From positions 1-64,000 of the forward strand of contig NZ_AGFF01000027.1 of the NCBI RefSeq assembly GCF_000226215.1: 64,000 bases of DNA, read 5' to 3'. This document shows positions 24,788 through 33,461 of the stretch, piece by piece. Made by a program: the position numbers and the translations under genes. The notes beneath the pieces were generated by a model. The model ran no database searches. It saw only the letters and a program-made list of their open reading frames with translations, and had not been told where the DNA came from. Each line of letters begins with the position of its first letter. The stretch's first letter is position 1. Source of the DNA: Dietzia alimentaria 72 (GTDB taxonomy: Bacteria > Actinomycetota > Actinomycetes > Mycobacteriales > Mycobacteriaceae).

Positions 24788-25405
24788 GTGACCACCACTT
24801 CCACGCTTCTCATGGGCGCCGGCATGGGCCTCGGGCTCATCGCCGCCGTCGGCGCACAGAACGCCTATGTCCTCCAGCGATCGATCCGCGGAGACGTGGC
24901 GATGGTGCCGATCGTGGCGTTCTGCGTTCTGTCCGAGGCCGCGCTGATTCTGCTCGGGGTCGCCGGCGTCGGGGCGCTCGTGGAGACCGCGCCCGGAGCC
25001 ATCGCCGTGATGAAGTGGATCGGCGTGGTGTTCCTGCTGGGCTACGGCGCGTTTGCCGCGTACCGGGCGATCCGTCCCGGAGAGGGGCTACACGTCAACG
25101 GGAACACGCGCATTCCCTCGACCTTCGGTGCGGTGGCGGCGTGTGCTGCGTTCACCTGGCTCAACCCGCACGCGTATCTCGACAGCGTGGTGTTCCTCGG
25201 CACGCTCGCCAACCAGCAGGGCGGCGACCTGCGCTGGGTCTTTGCCGCGGGAGCGTTCCTCGCGGGCACAGTGTGGTTCTCAATCATCGGGTTCGGGGGC
25301 AAGGCCCTCCGTGGGGTGTTCTCCAAGCCGGGTGCGTGGCGAGTGCTCGACGGCGCTATTGCGCTGATGATGCTGGTGCTCGCGGTCAGTCTCATTCGCG
25401 GCTGA
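24788..25405 (+). CDS. lysE: LysE-family basic amino acid exporter
   Basis: This 205-residue membrane protein has six hydrophobic segments. It begins with the family pattern MGLGLIAAVGAQNAYVLQRS; AFCVLSEAALILLGVAG follows, and TWLNPHAYLDSVVFLGTLA is the LysE hallmark. It exports lysine and arginine, protecting against overload during peptide uptake. It is paired with the divergent LysG-type regulator. The pair sits between rplY and pth, where related genomes have none. Confidence 0.92.
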   Translation: MTTTSTLLMGAGMGLGLIAAVGAQNAYVLQRSIRGDVAMVPIVAFCVLSEAALILLGVAGVGALVETAPGAIAVMKWIGVVFLLGYGAFAAYRAIRPGEGLHVNGNTRIPSTFGAVAACAAFTWLNPHAYLDSVVFLGTLANQQGGDLRWVFAAGAFLAGTVWFSIIGFGGKALRGVFSKPGAWRVLDGAIALMMLVLAVSLIRG

Positions 25406-25468
25406 ATCCGACACCCCGCGCATCTGCACCCGCGCCTGCCCGCCCGCGCACCGCGCGCCGCCCCGCCC

Positions 25469-25531
25469 CGCCGCGAAGAGGAAATCGCCTGCATCGGTCG
25501 AGTGGGATTGCACGAAATCCTCTTCGCGGCG
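25469..25531. repeat. Dispersed hairpin repeat, family 2 copy 1
   Basis: The arms CGCCGCGAAGAGGA (25469-25482) and TCCTCTTCGCGGCG (25518-25531) are perfect complements. The complement of the inner sequence resembles the loop of the copy at 42547-42613, including GCGATGCAGGCGA-like words. The two copies are therefore one family in opposite orientation. Confidence 0.85.
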
Positions 25532-25645
25532 CAAGGCGGCGCGAGGCGGTGCGAGGCGGCGCGGTGCGAGGCGAGGCGGCGCGAGGCGAGGCGGTGCGAG
25601 GCGAGGCGGCGCGAGGCGGCCCGAGGCGGTGCGAGGCGAGGGGCG
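25532..25645. repeat. G-rich tandem repeats (GCGAGGCGG units) after hairpin family 2
   Basis: About a dozen GCGAGGCG or GCGAGGCGGC units fill the gap between lysE and rplY. This explains most of the 344-bp region; no coding potential beyond composition was seen. Confidence 0.75.
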
Positions 25646-25659
25646 GCCGGGAAATGCGG

Positions 25660-25700
25660 AACGGGCCCGGCACGACAACGATGTCGTACCCGGCCCGTCC
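25660..25700. terminator. Bidirectional hairpin terminator between lysE and rplY
   Basis: ACGGGCCCGGCACGACA (about 25660-25676) pairs with TGTCGTACCCGGCCCGT (about 25682-25698) with small bulges, a strong stem between convergent genes. There is no U-tract, as is usual in actinobacteria. Confidence 0.6.
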
Positions 25701-25749
25701 CGGAGGTGCAGCTTTCAGACTGCGGCCGCGTTGTTCACGCGGCGGAGGA

Positions 25750-26376
25750 TCACTCCTCCTCTGCCGCCTTGGCAGCGTCCTCGGCGGCCTCGCCCTCGGG
25801 AGCCTCTTCCTCTTCCGACTCGAGGTCGGACTCGCTCGGCGCCTCGATGACGTTGACGAGCAGCATCTCCGGGTCGGAGATCAGCGAAGCGCCAGCGGGC
25901 AGCGTGATGTCGGCGGCGGTGAACTGGGTGCCGGCCTCGACGCCCTCGACCGAGAGCTCGAACTCTTCGGGGATGTCGGTGGCGGCGACCTCGATCTCGA
26001 TGATGTCGGCGTCGGTGGTGACCAGCGTGCCGGGGGCGGCGTCACCGGTGACCAGCACCGCGATGTCGACGTGGACCTTCTCGCCCTTACGCACGACGAG
26101 CAGGTCGGTGTGGTCGATGACGCGGGTCAGCGGGTGCACGTCGATCTGCTTGGGCAGCGCGAGCTGCTCCTCACCATCGATGACGAGGGTGAGCAGGGCG
26201 TTGGTGCCCGCGTGACGCAGGATGGCGGCGAACTCCAGCGCACCGAGAAGCAGGTGGCGGGGCTCGGTCTTGTGGCCGTACAGCACGGCGGGTACCTGGC
26301 CCTCGCGGCGGGCGCGGCGGGCGGAGCCCTTGCCGAACTCCGTGCGGACGGCGGCGGTGATCTTGTTCTCAGACAT
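25750..26376 (-). CDS. rplY: 50S ribosomal protein L25/Ctc
   Basis: This 208-residue protein binds 5S rRNA in the large subunit. The N-terminal L25 fold has [25 protein letters not shown] (seen around residues 10-35) and [13 protein letters not shown]. The TL5/Ctc C-terminal domain follows (100-190, with [21 protein letters not shown]), then an acidic Glu/Ala tail. The length is that of long-form actinobacterial L25. It lies downstream of the glmU-prs-arsC-trpF genes on the same strand with a 158-bp gap, so it probably has its own promoter. Confidence 0.96.
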   Translation of the reverse strand: MSENKITAAVRTEFGKGSARRARREGQVPAVLYGHKTEPRHLLLGALEFAAILRHAGTNALLTLVIDGEEQLALPKQIDVHPLTRVIDHTDLLVVRKGEKVHVDIAVLVTGDAAPGTLVTTDADIIEIEVAATDIPEEFELSVEGVEAGTQFTAADITLPAGASLISDPEMLLVNVIEAPSESDLESEEEEAPEGEAAEDAAKAAEEE

Positions 26377-26534
26377 GCGATGACCTCTGTGTGAGTACTA
26401 CTTTCCGGCCCGGCGCGAAGCGCACCTCTCGGAAAGGACCTGAGGTGATCGCGTCGATAACGGAGTGACCACTAGGGTCCTCCCTCGCCGAGATGACCTG
26501 ATGAGCCTACCGCCGTGCTGTTCCGGCGCCCAAA

Positions 26535-27191
26535 TCAGCCGAAGTGCACGGCGGCGTTGCGGACGAATTCGCGGCAGAGTTCGGGCGACTTGTCACCGCT
26601 GGCATCGTCCACGCCACTGTTCACGTCGACCCCGAAGGGGTGCACCTGCTCTGCGGCGGCCGCGACGTTGCCCGGCTTTAGCCCACCCGCAAGGATCACG
26701 GGGGTCTCGAAGGGGGCTACCGCCTCGACGATCCGGCGACTGATCGACCAGTCGTGCGTCTGACCGGTGCCGCCGAGACGGTCCTTGGACCGCGAATCGA
26801 GCAGCAGTGCGTCGCAGTGGGGTGCGGCCTCGATGGCGTCGTCGATCGCCTCCTCGCCGGAGACATGGACCGCCCGGAGGACCTTCCTGCTCCCGGCGCC
26901 CGCGCGGACCTGCTTGAGAGTGTCCAGCGTGACCAGTCCGTGGACCTGGATCGTGTTGACCCCGGTCCGGTCGGCCAGGTCCAGGATGCTTTCCGGGGTG
27001 TCCCGGTGGGTCACCAGAACGGTGGAGACGAACGGGGGAGCAATTCGGGTCAGCTGACGGGCGAGCTCGGGGGTCACCTCGTCCTCACTGCGATGGTTGA
27101 TTCCGCAGATCAATCCGATGGCGTCGACACCGGCATCCAGGACGATCCGCAGATCGCTCTCGCTTCTGATGCCACAGATCTTGGCGCGCAC
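26535..27191 (-). CDS. trpF: Phosphoribosylanthranilate isomerase-like protein
   Basis: TrpF performs the third step of tryptophan synthesis, an Amadori rearrangement. This 218-residue barrel has the catalytic cysteine in AKICGIRSESDL near the N terminus and NTIQVHGLV. GGTGQTHDWSISRRI (phosphate loop), PVILAGGLKPGNV and the catalytic Asp of GVDVNSGVD are also present. It begins with GTG 4 bp after the arsC-like stop, so it is cotranscribed with prs/arsC. This is an unusual place, far from other trp genes, and it could be a paralogue with another sugar-phosphate substrate. Confidence 0.85.
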   Translation of the reverse strand: MRAKICGIRSESDLRIVLDAGVDAIGLICGINHRSEDEVTPELARQLTRIAPPFVSTVLVTHRDTPESILDLADRTGVNTIQVHGLVTLDTLKQVRAGAGSRKVLRAVHVSGEEAIDDAIEAAPHCDALLLDSRSKDRLGGTGQTHDWSISRRIVEAVAPFETPVILAGGLKPGNVAAAAEQVHPFGVDVNSGVDDASGDKSPELCREFVRNAAVHFG

Positions 27192-27195
27192 GGCG

Positions 27196-27537
27196 TCAGA
27201 GGATCTCTTCTACCGCGGCCGTGGGGCGGCCGAGACGGGTGCCTTTGGGCGTGACGACGAAGGGCCGCTCGATCAGCCGCGGGTGGGCGGACATCGCGGC
27301 GAGCAGTTCGTCATCGGTGGCCTCGATGAGTCCGAGCTCGGTGAACTCGGCCTCCTTGACCCGAACTGCCTCCCGCACCGTCAGCCCGGCATCAGAGATG
27401 AGGGTGCGCAGCTCCTCGACCGTGGGCGGGGTCTCCAGGTAGTACACGACCGTCGGCTCGATCCCGTGCTCGGTGAGCAGGTCCATTGCCTGGCGCGACT
27501 TGGAGCAGCGGGAGTTGTGGTAAATCGTGGCGTCCAT
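27196..27537 (-). CDS. arsC: ArsC-family (glutaredoxin-type) arsenate reductase
   Basis: This 113-residue thioredoxin-fold protein has the ArsC motif IYHNSRCSKSRQ with active Cys11. It also carries VVYYLETPPTVEEL, LIEATDDELLAAMSAHPRLIERPFV and the closing KGTRLGRPTAAVEEIL. It would reduce arsenate with glutaredoxin or a low-molecular-weight thiol. Its position just after prs is conserved in many Mycobacteriales. A role in arsenate detoxification is probable but not proven without other ars genes nearby. Confidence 0.9.
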   Translation of the reverse strand: MDATIYHNSRCSKSRQAMDLLTEHGIEPTVVYYLETPPTVEELRTLISDAGLTVREAVRVKEAEFTELGLIEATDDELLAAMSAHPRLIERPFVVTPKGTRLGRPTAAVEEIL

Positions 27538-27544
27538 CAGATGC

Positions 27545-28522
27545 CTATGCCGAACCGTTGAACAGGCTGGTGACCGAGCCGTTCTCGAATACCTCGTGGA
27601 TGGTCCGGGCCAGCAGGGGCGCGATGGACAACACGGTGAGGTTCTCGAAGCGCTTCTCCGGCGGGATCGGGAGCGTGTCAGTGGTGATGACCTCCTTGGC
27701 GCCACACGTCGCGAGACGCTCGGCGGCAGGGTCAGAGAAGATGCCGTGCGTGGTGGCGATGATGACATCGCCGGCTCCGGCGTCCTTGAGCACTTTGACG
27801 GCCCCGGCGATCGTGCCGCCCGTGTCGATCATGTCGTCCATCAGCACGCAGGTGCGGCCCTCGACGTCGCCGACCACGCGGTTGGACTTGACCTGGTTCG
27901 GCACGTTGGGATCGCGGGTCTTGTGAACGAACGCCAGTGGTGCGCCGTCGAGGGCGTCGGCCCACTTCTCGCCCACCTTGACGCGACCGGCGTCCGGGGA
28001 GACCACCACGATGTTGTCGGTGCCGTAGTGCTTACGGACGTAGTCCGAGAGCTGGCCCTGGGCGTGCATGTGGTCAACCGGGCCGTCGAAGAAGCCCTGG
28101 ATCTGGTCGGTGTGCAGGTCCACCGTGATGATGCGGTCTGCTCCGGCGGCCTTGAGCAGGTCAGCGATGAGGCGGGCCGAGATGGGCTCACGGCCACGAT
28201 GCTTCTTGTCCTGCCGGGCGTACGGGTAGAACGGCAGCACGGCCGTGATCCGCTTGGCCGAGCCGCGCTTAAGCGCGTCGATCATGATGAGCTGCTCCAT
28301 GATCCACTTGTTCAGCGGAGCAGGGGCGCTCTGGAGGACGAAGGCGTCGCAGCCGCGCACCGACTCCTCGAAGCGGACAAAGATCTCGCCGTTGGCGAAG
28401 TCCCGTGCGGTCTGCGGGGTGACTTCGACACCCAACTCGGCGGCAACCTGATCAGAGAGCTCGGGGTGTGCGCGCCCCGCGAAAAACATCAGGTTCTTCT
28501 GGTTATCGATCCACTCGCTCAC
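27545..28522 (-). CDS. prs: Ribose-phosphate pyrophosphokinase
   Basis: Prs makes PRPP from ribose 5-phosphate and ATP for nucleotide, histidine and tryptophan synthesis. The 325-residue protein contains LMFFAGRAHPELSDQVA, the ATP loop PYARQDKKHRGREPISA, the metal site VDLHTDQIQGFF and the PRPP loop VLMDDMIDTGGTI. The GTG at 28522 overlaps the glmU stop (GTGA), giving translational coupling. Order and overlap are those of the glmU-prs unit in Mycobacteriales. Confidence 0.97.
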   Translation of the reverse strand: MSEWIDNQKNLMFFAGRAHPELSDQVAAELGVEVTPQTARDFANGEIFVRFEESVRGCDAFVLQSAPAPLNKWIMEQLIMIDALKRGSAKRITAVLPFYPYARQDKKHRGREPISARLIADLLKAAGADRIITVDLHTDQIQGFFDGPVDHMHAQGQLSDYVRKHYGTDNIVVVSPDAGRVKVGEKWADALDGAPLAFVHKTRDPNVPNQVKSNRVVGDVEGRTCVLMDDMIDTGGTIAGAVKVLKDAGAGDVIIATTHGIFSDPAAERLATCGAKEVITTDTLPIPPEKRFENLTVLSIAPLLARTIHEVFENGSVTSLFNGSA

Positions 28523-30000
28523 GGCGTGAGTCCGTCCTTCTGGGAGTCGTTCCGGGCACGAAGGGCGGCCGCAGCCGAGCCGGAGTCCGGCCGATTCTCG
28601 ATCACCCAGTCGTCGATATTCCTCTGCCGCCCGCCAGACACCGCCAGGGCTCCCGGGGGGACGTCGTCCTTGATCACGGTACCCGCGCCCGAATAGGCGC
28701 CGTCTCCGACGTTCACCGGGGCGACGAACATGGTGTCCGAGCCGGTGCGGCAGTGATCGCCGATCACTGTACGGCTCTTGTTGACCCCGTCGTAATTGAC
28801 GAAGACGCTGGATGCCCCGATGTTGGTGTGCTCGCCGATGGTTGCGTCGCCAACATAGGTCAGGTGCGGCACCTTGGTATGAGCACCGATGACCGACTTC
28901 TTCACTTCCACGAACGCCCCGATCTTGGTGCTCTCGCCCAGGTCGGCTGCTGGGCGCAGGTATGCGAACGGGCCCACCTCGGCCCCGGCACCGATACTCG
29001 CCCCCATCGCGTGGGTGCGGGTCACGGTCGCGCCCTCGCCGACCACGGTGTCCTGCAGCGTGCTGTCCGGGCCGATGGTCGCGCCGTCCCCGACCGAGGT
29101 GGTCCCCGTCAGATGCGTGCCCGGCAGGATGGTCACGTCGCGCCCGGTGGTCACGCCGACGTCGATCCACGTGCTGGACGGGTCGATGATCGTGGCCCCG
29201 GCCCGCATGGCGGTCTCGCACAGGCGTCGATTCATCTCACCGGCCAATGTGGCCAACTGCACACGGTCGTTGACGCCCGCCACCAGGCCGGCGTCCTCGA
29301 CGCGGTGCCCGCGGATGAGACCGTTGGCCCGCCGGGCCAGCTGGATGACGTCGGTGAGGTAGAGCTCGCCCTGTGAGTTGTCGGTGCTCAGCTGGCCGAG
29401 CTTGTCCCGCAGGACCTGCGCATCGAACGCGTAGATGCCGGAGTTGACCTCGTCGATCGCCTTCTCGTCGTCCGTAGCGTCCTTGTGCTCGACGATCCGG
29501 AGCACCTCGCCGTCGTCGTTCCGCACGATGCGGCCGTACCCCGTGGGGTCGGGCGCCGTCGACGTGAGAACGGTGACCGCCGCGCGCGGGCGCATATCGT
29601 GGCGGGTCACCACGTGAGCGAGCGTGTCCGTGTCCAACAAGGGGATGTCCGAGGTGGTGACCAGGACCGTGCCCGAGAAGTCGGCGGGAAGCCCGGCCAT
29701 ACCCGCGGCCACCGCGTCGCCGGTGCCGTTCTGCTGCTCCTGCACGGCAGTGCTGACGGGAACGCCCAGTTCTGCGGACAGCTCGGTCACCGCAGCGGAC
29801 ACCTGGTCCCGCTGATGACCCACCACCACGACGATCGCGTCTGGCTTGATCCCGGCCGCCGCGTGCAGTGCGTGCCCGAGCATGGTCCGCCCACACACGC
29901 GGTGCAACATCTTGGGGGTGGCGCTCTTCATCCTGGTGCCGGAGCCGGCGGCCAGGACGATGACCGCGGTCTGCGCGCGATCTGTGTGAGGTGTCGTCAT
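28519..30000 (-). CDS. glmU: Bifunctional GlmU (GlcN-1-P acetyltransferase / UDP-GlcNAc pyrophosphorylase)
   Basis: GlmU makes UDP-GlcNAc for peptidoglycan. The N-terminal uridyltransferase domain (1-235) has VIVLAAGSGTRMKSATPKML. The C-terminal left-handed beta-helix (255-460) shows hexapeptide repeats and the acetyltransferase residues in GAFVEVKKSVIGAHTKVPHL and FVNYDGVNKSRTVIG. The 493-residue length with a short disordered tail is typical for actinobacteria. The ATG at 30000 follows AGGAGATTTG. It leads the glmU-prs-arsC-trpF transcription unit. Confidence 0.97.
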   Translation of the reverse strand: MTTPHTDRAQTAVIVLAAGSGTRMKSATPKMLHRVCGRTMLGHALHAAAGIKPDAIVVVVGHQRDQVSAAVTELSAELGVPVSTAVQEQQNGTGDAVAAGMAGLPADFSGTVLVTTSDIPLLDTDTLAHVVTRHDMRPRAAVTVLTSTAPDPTGYGRIVRNDDGEVLRIVEHKDATDDEKAIDEVNSGIYAFDAQVLRDKLGQLSTDNSQGELYLTDVIQLARRANGLIRGHRVEDAGLVAGVNDRVQLATLAGEMNRRLCETAMRAGATIIDPSSTWIDVGVTTGRDVTILPGTHLTGTTSVGDGATIGPDSTLQDTVVGEGATVTRTHAMGASIGAGAEVGPFAYLRPAADLGESTKIGAFVEVKKSVIGAHTKVPHLTYVGDATIGEHTNIGASSVFVNYDGVNKSRTVIGDHCRTGSDTMFVAPVNVGDGAYSGAGTVIKDDVPPGALAVSGGRQRNIDDWVIENRPDSGSAAAALRARNDSQKDGLTP

Positions 30001-30148
30001 CAAATCTCCTCGGGCATGGCAGTGCCCTGGGTCGGGTGATGCAGCGGTAGATGAGTGCAATATCGGTCAACCGGAACGAGGCCCGCCGAACGGACCGGCA
30101 TTCAGGATAGAGGGTTAGACCGACACCCTGGCCAGCCCTCGCGCCGAG

Positions 30149-30154
30149 TAGCGT
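30149..30154 (+). promoter_or_regulatory. Putative -10 box TAGCGT, leaderless MFS gene
   Basis: TAGCGT, seven bases, then GTG at 30162. This favours 30162 over the GTG at 30153, which would overlap the box. Confidence 0.5.
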
Positions 30155-30161
30155 GCCCGAC

Positions 30162-31454
30162 GTGTCACTCCTGAGGCGGCAACTCGCGGACACCCGACCC
30201 CTGGCGCAGCCGGATTTCCGCAGGTTATGGATCGCCAACATCGTCACCGTGATCGGTGCCCAGCTGTCGATCGTCGCCGTCCCGCAGCAGGTCTTCGCCA
30301 TCACCGGCAGCTCCGCCTACGTAGGGCTGACCGGCGTGTTCGCGCTCGTGCCGCTGATCGTGTTCGGGCTGTGGGGCGGAGCGTTGGCCGACGCGCTGGA
30401 CAGGCGCAGGCTGCTGATGGTCACCACCACCGGCCTGATCGTGACCGCCCTGCTGTTCTGGGCGCAGGCCGCAGCCGGCAACCGCAACGTGTGGCTGGTC
30501 ATGGTGCTGCTGGCCGTGCAGCAGGCATTCTTCGCCGTCAACCAGCCCACCCGCGCGGCGATCATCCCGAAGCTCATCCCCTCGGATCAGCTGGCCTCGG
30601 CGTCCGCGCTGAATATGACGGTGATGCAGTTCGGTGCGATCGTGGGACCTCTCACCGCCGGCCTGCTCATCCCGGTGCTGGGCCTGTCGACGATGTACCT
30701 GTTCACCGCAATCGCGCTGGTGGCCACACTCTTCGCCGTGTTCCGCCTAGCCCCGCAGCCGATAGAGGGGGAGCGCGGCTCGATGGGGCTGCGGTCGGTG
30801 ATCGACGGGTTCGCCTACCTGGCCACCCGGCGCATCCTGTTGGCCTCATTCCTCGTGGACATCGTGGCCATGGTGTTCGGTATGCCGCGGGCCCTGTTCC
30901 CGCAGATCGCCACCGAGTCCTTCGGCGACCCGGTCACGGGCGGCACCGCGCTGGGCATGTTGTTCGCTGCTATGAGCGTGGGCGCCGTGGCGGGCGGCGT
31001 GTTCTCCGGCTGGATTCCGCGCGTGCGCCGACAGGGACTGGCCGTGCTGGTGTGCGTGGCGCTGTGGGGACTGGCCATGGTCGCCTTCGGCGTGTTCGTG
31101 GGTGCGGCCTCGCCCGAGGGATCAGCGTGGTGGCTGTGGCTCGCGCTCGCGGCCCTGGCCTTCGGTGGCGCAGTGGACATGATCTCGGCCGCGTTCCGGC
31201 AGGCGATCCTGCTGGACTCTGCGACCGACGAGATGCGCGGTCGCCTCCAGGGCGTGTTCATCGTGGTGGTGGCGGGCGGGCCCCGCATCGGCGACGTGGC
31301 CCATGGTGTGGCCGCCGCGTCGGTGGGAACCGCGGTGGCCGCGTCCGGGGGCGGTGTGCTGGTGGTGATCGGGGTGGTGATCTGCGCCGTCGCGTTCCCG
31401 TCGTTCCTGCGCTACGTCGTGCGGAGTGCGGTTGAACGAGGAAGCAAGGGCTGA
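30162..31454 (+). CDS. MFS transporter of the EntS-like/multidrug exporter type
   Basis: This 430-residue permease shows about twelve helices. Landmarks are FRRLWIANIVTVIGAQLSIVAVPQ at the first helix, the loop GGALADALDRRRLLM, and AFFAVNQPTRAAIIPKLIP, typical of the enterobactin exporter (EntS) and related MFS_3 group. It exports a siderophore or drug; no siderophore genes are in the window. It is divergent from glmU, with a short gap, and ends 4 bp from the convergent flavodoxin-type gene. Confidence 0.88.
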   Translation: MSLLRRQLADTRPLAQPDFRRLWIANIVTVIGAQLSIVAVPQQVFAITGSSAYVGLTGVFALVPLIVFGLWGGALADALDRRRLLMVTTTGLIVTALLFWAQAAAGNRNVWLVMVLLAVQQAFFAVNQPTRAAIIPKLIPSDQLASASALNMTVMQFGAIVGPLTAGLLIPVLGLSTMYLFTAIALVATLFAVFRLAPQPIEGERGSMGLRSVIDGFAYLATRRILLASFLVDIVAMVFGMPRALFPQIATESFGDPVTGGTALGMLFAAMSVGAVAGGVFSGWIPRVRRQGLAVLVCVALWGLAMVAFGVFVGAASPEGSAWWLWLALAALAFGGAVDMISAAFRQAILLDSATDEMRGRLQGVFIVVVAGGPRIGDVAHGVAAASVGTAVAASGGGVLVVIGVVICAVAFPSFLRYVVRSAVERGSKG

Positions 31455-31458
31455 AGCG

Positions 31459-32070
31459 TCAGACCGCCGGGTATTGAGCGTCCTGCAGCAGCCGCGCCAG
31501 GTGCGCCGCGTTGCTCGCTGCCGTGGCGTTGGTCGATGCCACCGCGGACGGGGTCTTGTCCAGATCCTTGTAGTCGACCGGATTCATGGCCTCGTTGTTC
31601 CAGTAGGTGCAGCCCTGTGCCGGGATGCTGAAGCCGATGTCGTTCAGACCCTGGAACATGTCTGCCACGATCTTGTGCGCGCCGTCCTCGTTGCCTACCA
31701 CCGCGACCACCGCTACCTTGCCGAACATGGCGGGTCGCCCCTCCGAGTCGGTCGACGACAGTTGCGCGTCCAGACGCTCGAGCACCCGTTGCGCGATGCT
31801 CGACGGGTTGCCCATCCACGTGGGCGTGGCGAGCACGAGCACGTCGGCAGCCTTGATCTTGTCGAGGATCGCGGGCCACTCGTCGCCGCCGCCCATGTCG
31901 TCGTCGACGCCCGGTCGCACGTCGTAGTCGGCCACCCGCACCGTCTCGCCGGTCACCCCGTGGCCCGCGAGCTCGTCGAGCACCTGCCGGGCGATCAGCT
32001 CGCTGCTCGACTGGGAAGGCGAGGCCTTGAGCGAACAGACCAGCGCCACTGCCTTCAGATCGGTGTCCAT
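31459..32070 (-). CDS. Flavodoxin-fold NADPH-dependent FMN reductase-like protein
   Basis: This 203-residue protein has the phosphate-binding opening VALVCSLKASPSQSSSELIA and DVLVLATPTWMGNPSSIAQRVLERLD, the FMN-site patterns of the NAD(P)H-dependent FMN reductase family. The Cys/Trp region TYWNNEAMNPVDYKDL occurs in the actinobacterial flavodoxin-family subgroup. The ATG at 32070 is chosen over a longer frame that would cover the hairpin repeat. The electron acceptor is unknown; quinone or metal reductase roles are possible. Confidence 0.85.
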   Translation of the reverse strand: MDTDLKAVALVCSLKASPSQSSSELIARQVLDELAGHGVTGETVRVADYDVRPGVDDDMGGGDEWPAILDKIKAADVLVLATPTWMGNPSSIAQRVLERLDAQLSSTDSEGRPAMFGKVAVVAVVGNEDGAHKIVADMFQGLNDIGFSIPAQGCTYWNNEAMNPVDYKDLDKTPSAVASTNATAASNAAHLARLLQDAQYPAV

Positions 32071-32203
32071 GCAGCGCACGCTAGGGCCACTGGCTGGGCC
32101 AGACAACCGGTAGGCGGGGGCGGGCGCGTGCCACCCGCCGATCTGTGCGCAGTTTCGCCCCCGACAACCGGCCGGCACGCACCGCGGCGACGCCCAGCCG
32201 CGA

Positions 32204-32261
32204 GTTTTGCCGTCGTCAGTGCGAAAAACGAGGCCAGCCAGCGCAGTGGTGCCGACAAAAC
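32204..32261. repeat. Dispersed hairpin repeat, family 1 copy E (degenerate)
   Basis: The left arm GTTTTGCCGTCGTCAGTGCGA and the complement of the right arm GTTTTGTCGGCACCACTGCG agree at the ends and differ in the middle. It lies between the flavodoxin-type gene and tRNA-Gln. A G-rich stretch (GGGGCGGGGCAAGGGGAGG and similar) follows to about 32340. Confidence 0.65.
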
Positions 32262-32352
32262 TGGCTAGGGGGCGGGGCAAGGGGAGGCGGGGGGAGGGGG
32301 CGCGGAGTAGCGCAGGAGCCAGGCGCGGGGCGCGGGGCCGCCAGCCGTTGAG

Positions 32353-32424
32353 CTCCCCCGCCAGGACTCGAACCTGAAATGCCTGAACCAAAATCAGGAG
32401 TGTTGCCGATTACACCACGGGGGA
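32353..32424 (-). tRNA. tRNA-Gln (anticodon UUG)
   Basis: Read on the minus strand, TCCCCCG pairs with CGGGGGA as the acceptor stem. The anticodon stem CCTGA/TCAGG encloses loop TTTTGGT with anticodon TTG. The T arm has CAGGTTCGAGTCCTG. CCA is not encoded. It sits between glmU and mfd, a conserved site for this tRNA in Mycobacteriales. Confidence 0.95.
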
Positions 32425-32698
32425 ACGACCCTGCATCGGGTCGTGGACATTCTGGCACATCGCCGCGTGCCCACCGGCGTGTACCTGCGCTCCGCCCGGC
32501 CCGCCGGGTCGGTGCAGCGGCTTCGGATCAACAATGACGCAGAGAAGTTCGGCGCGGATGCGGGCCGCGACGCTCTAGATGAGTCGGAGAAGAGCCGGAG
32601 ATGCCGAGCGCGTAGCGGGAAACTTCCGGGACCGGGGGAGGGGACAGAGGGTGATGTCAATATTCGACTAACCTCGGTCAGAACTAGGAGGGCCGACG

Positions 32699-33403
32699 AT
32701 GACGGGCGAATCGATACCGACGCAGGCGCCGAGGACCAGGATGTCGGCTGCCAAGCGGCGCCAGCAACTGGTCGAGGTGGGCCGCCGGATTTTCGCCCAG
32801 TACGGCTACGACGCGGCCACCGTCGAGGAGATCGCTGCGGTCGCGGGTGTGTCGAAGCCGGTGGTCTACGAGCATTTCGGTGGTAAAGAGGGCTTGTACG
32901 CGGTGGTCTGTGATCGCGAGCTCGCCTATCTGGGCGCCGAGATCACCGAGTCGCTCGAGGGTGAGGGGTCTCGCCGGCGGATCGAGCGCGCGGCCATGGC
33001 GCTGCTGCGCTACGTCGAGGAGCGCACGGACGGGTTCCGCATCCTGGTCCGCGATTCCTCGCTGAGCAACGGCGGCTCCTATTCGACTCTGCTCAACGAC
33101 GCCACTGCCAGCGTGACATACATCCTCGAGGAGGAGTTCGTGGCGCGAGGTTTTGACCCGGTCACCACGAACGTCTACGCCCAGGCGTTGGTCGGCATGG
33201 TGTCCGGCACCGCGCAGTGGTGGCTCGACGTGCGCACCCCGCCCAAGGAGGAGGTGGCCGCGCACATCGTCAACCTCTGCTTCAACGGTCTCTCGCACCT
33301 CGATCCGCGGCCGGTGCTCGAGTCCGAGGTTCTGGACAAGTACGCAGCCCCCGGGGACGAGAGCTGCGCCCGCGACATGCGACCGGGCCCGGCTAGCCCC
33401 TGA
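32699..33403 (+). CDS. TetR-family transcriptional regulator
   Basis: This 234-residue regulator has the TetR DNA-binding domain at residues 20-68 (RRQQLVEVGRRIFAQYGYD, VEEIAAVAGVSKPVVYEHFGGKEGLYAVV). A long effector domain follows. It starts at ATG after AGGAGGG. Its place between tRNA-Gln and mfd corresponds to Rv1019 of M. tuberculosis, so it is backbone rather than acquired. The ligand is unknown; mfd regulation is possible but not shown. Confidence 0.92.
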   Translation: MTGESIPTQAPRTRMSAAKRRQQLVEVGRRIFAQYGYDAATVEEIAAVAGVSKPVVYEHFGGKEGLYAVVCDRELAYLGAEITESLEGEGSRRRIERAAMALLRYVEERTDGFRILVRDSSLSNGGSYSTLLNDATASVTYILEEEFVARGFDPVTTNVYAQALVGMVSGTAQWWLDVRTPPKEEVAAHIVNLCFNGLSHLDPRPVLESEVLDKYAAPGDESCARDMRPGPASP

Positions 33404-33461
33404 GGGTGCCGGGCCCGGGTATGCGGGTGCGGTGCCCGCTGACGGGCAGGCGCCTGATAGA

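Noticed and set aside
25532-25645. Coding potential in the GCGAGGCG repeat region
   Set aside because: All frames give only Arg/Ala/Gly-type repeats from composition, with no start or ribosome site.
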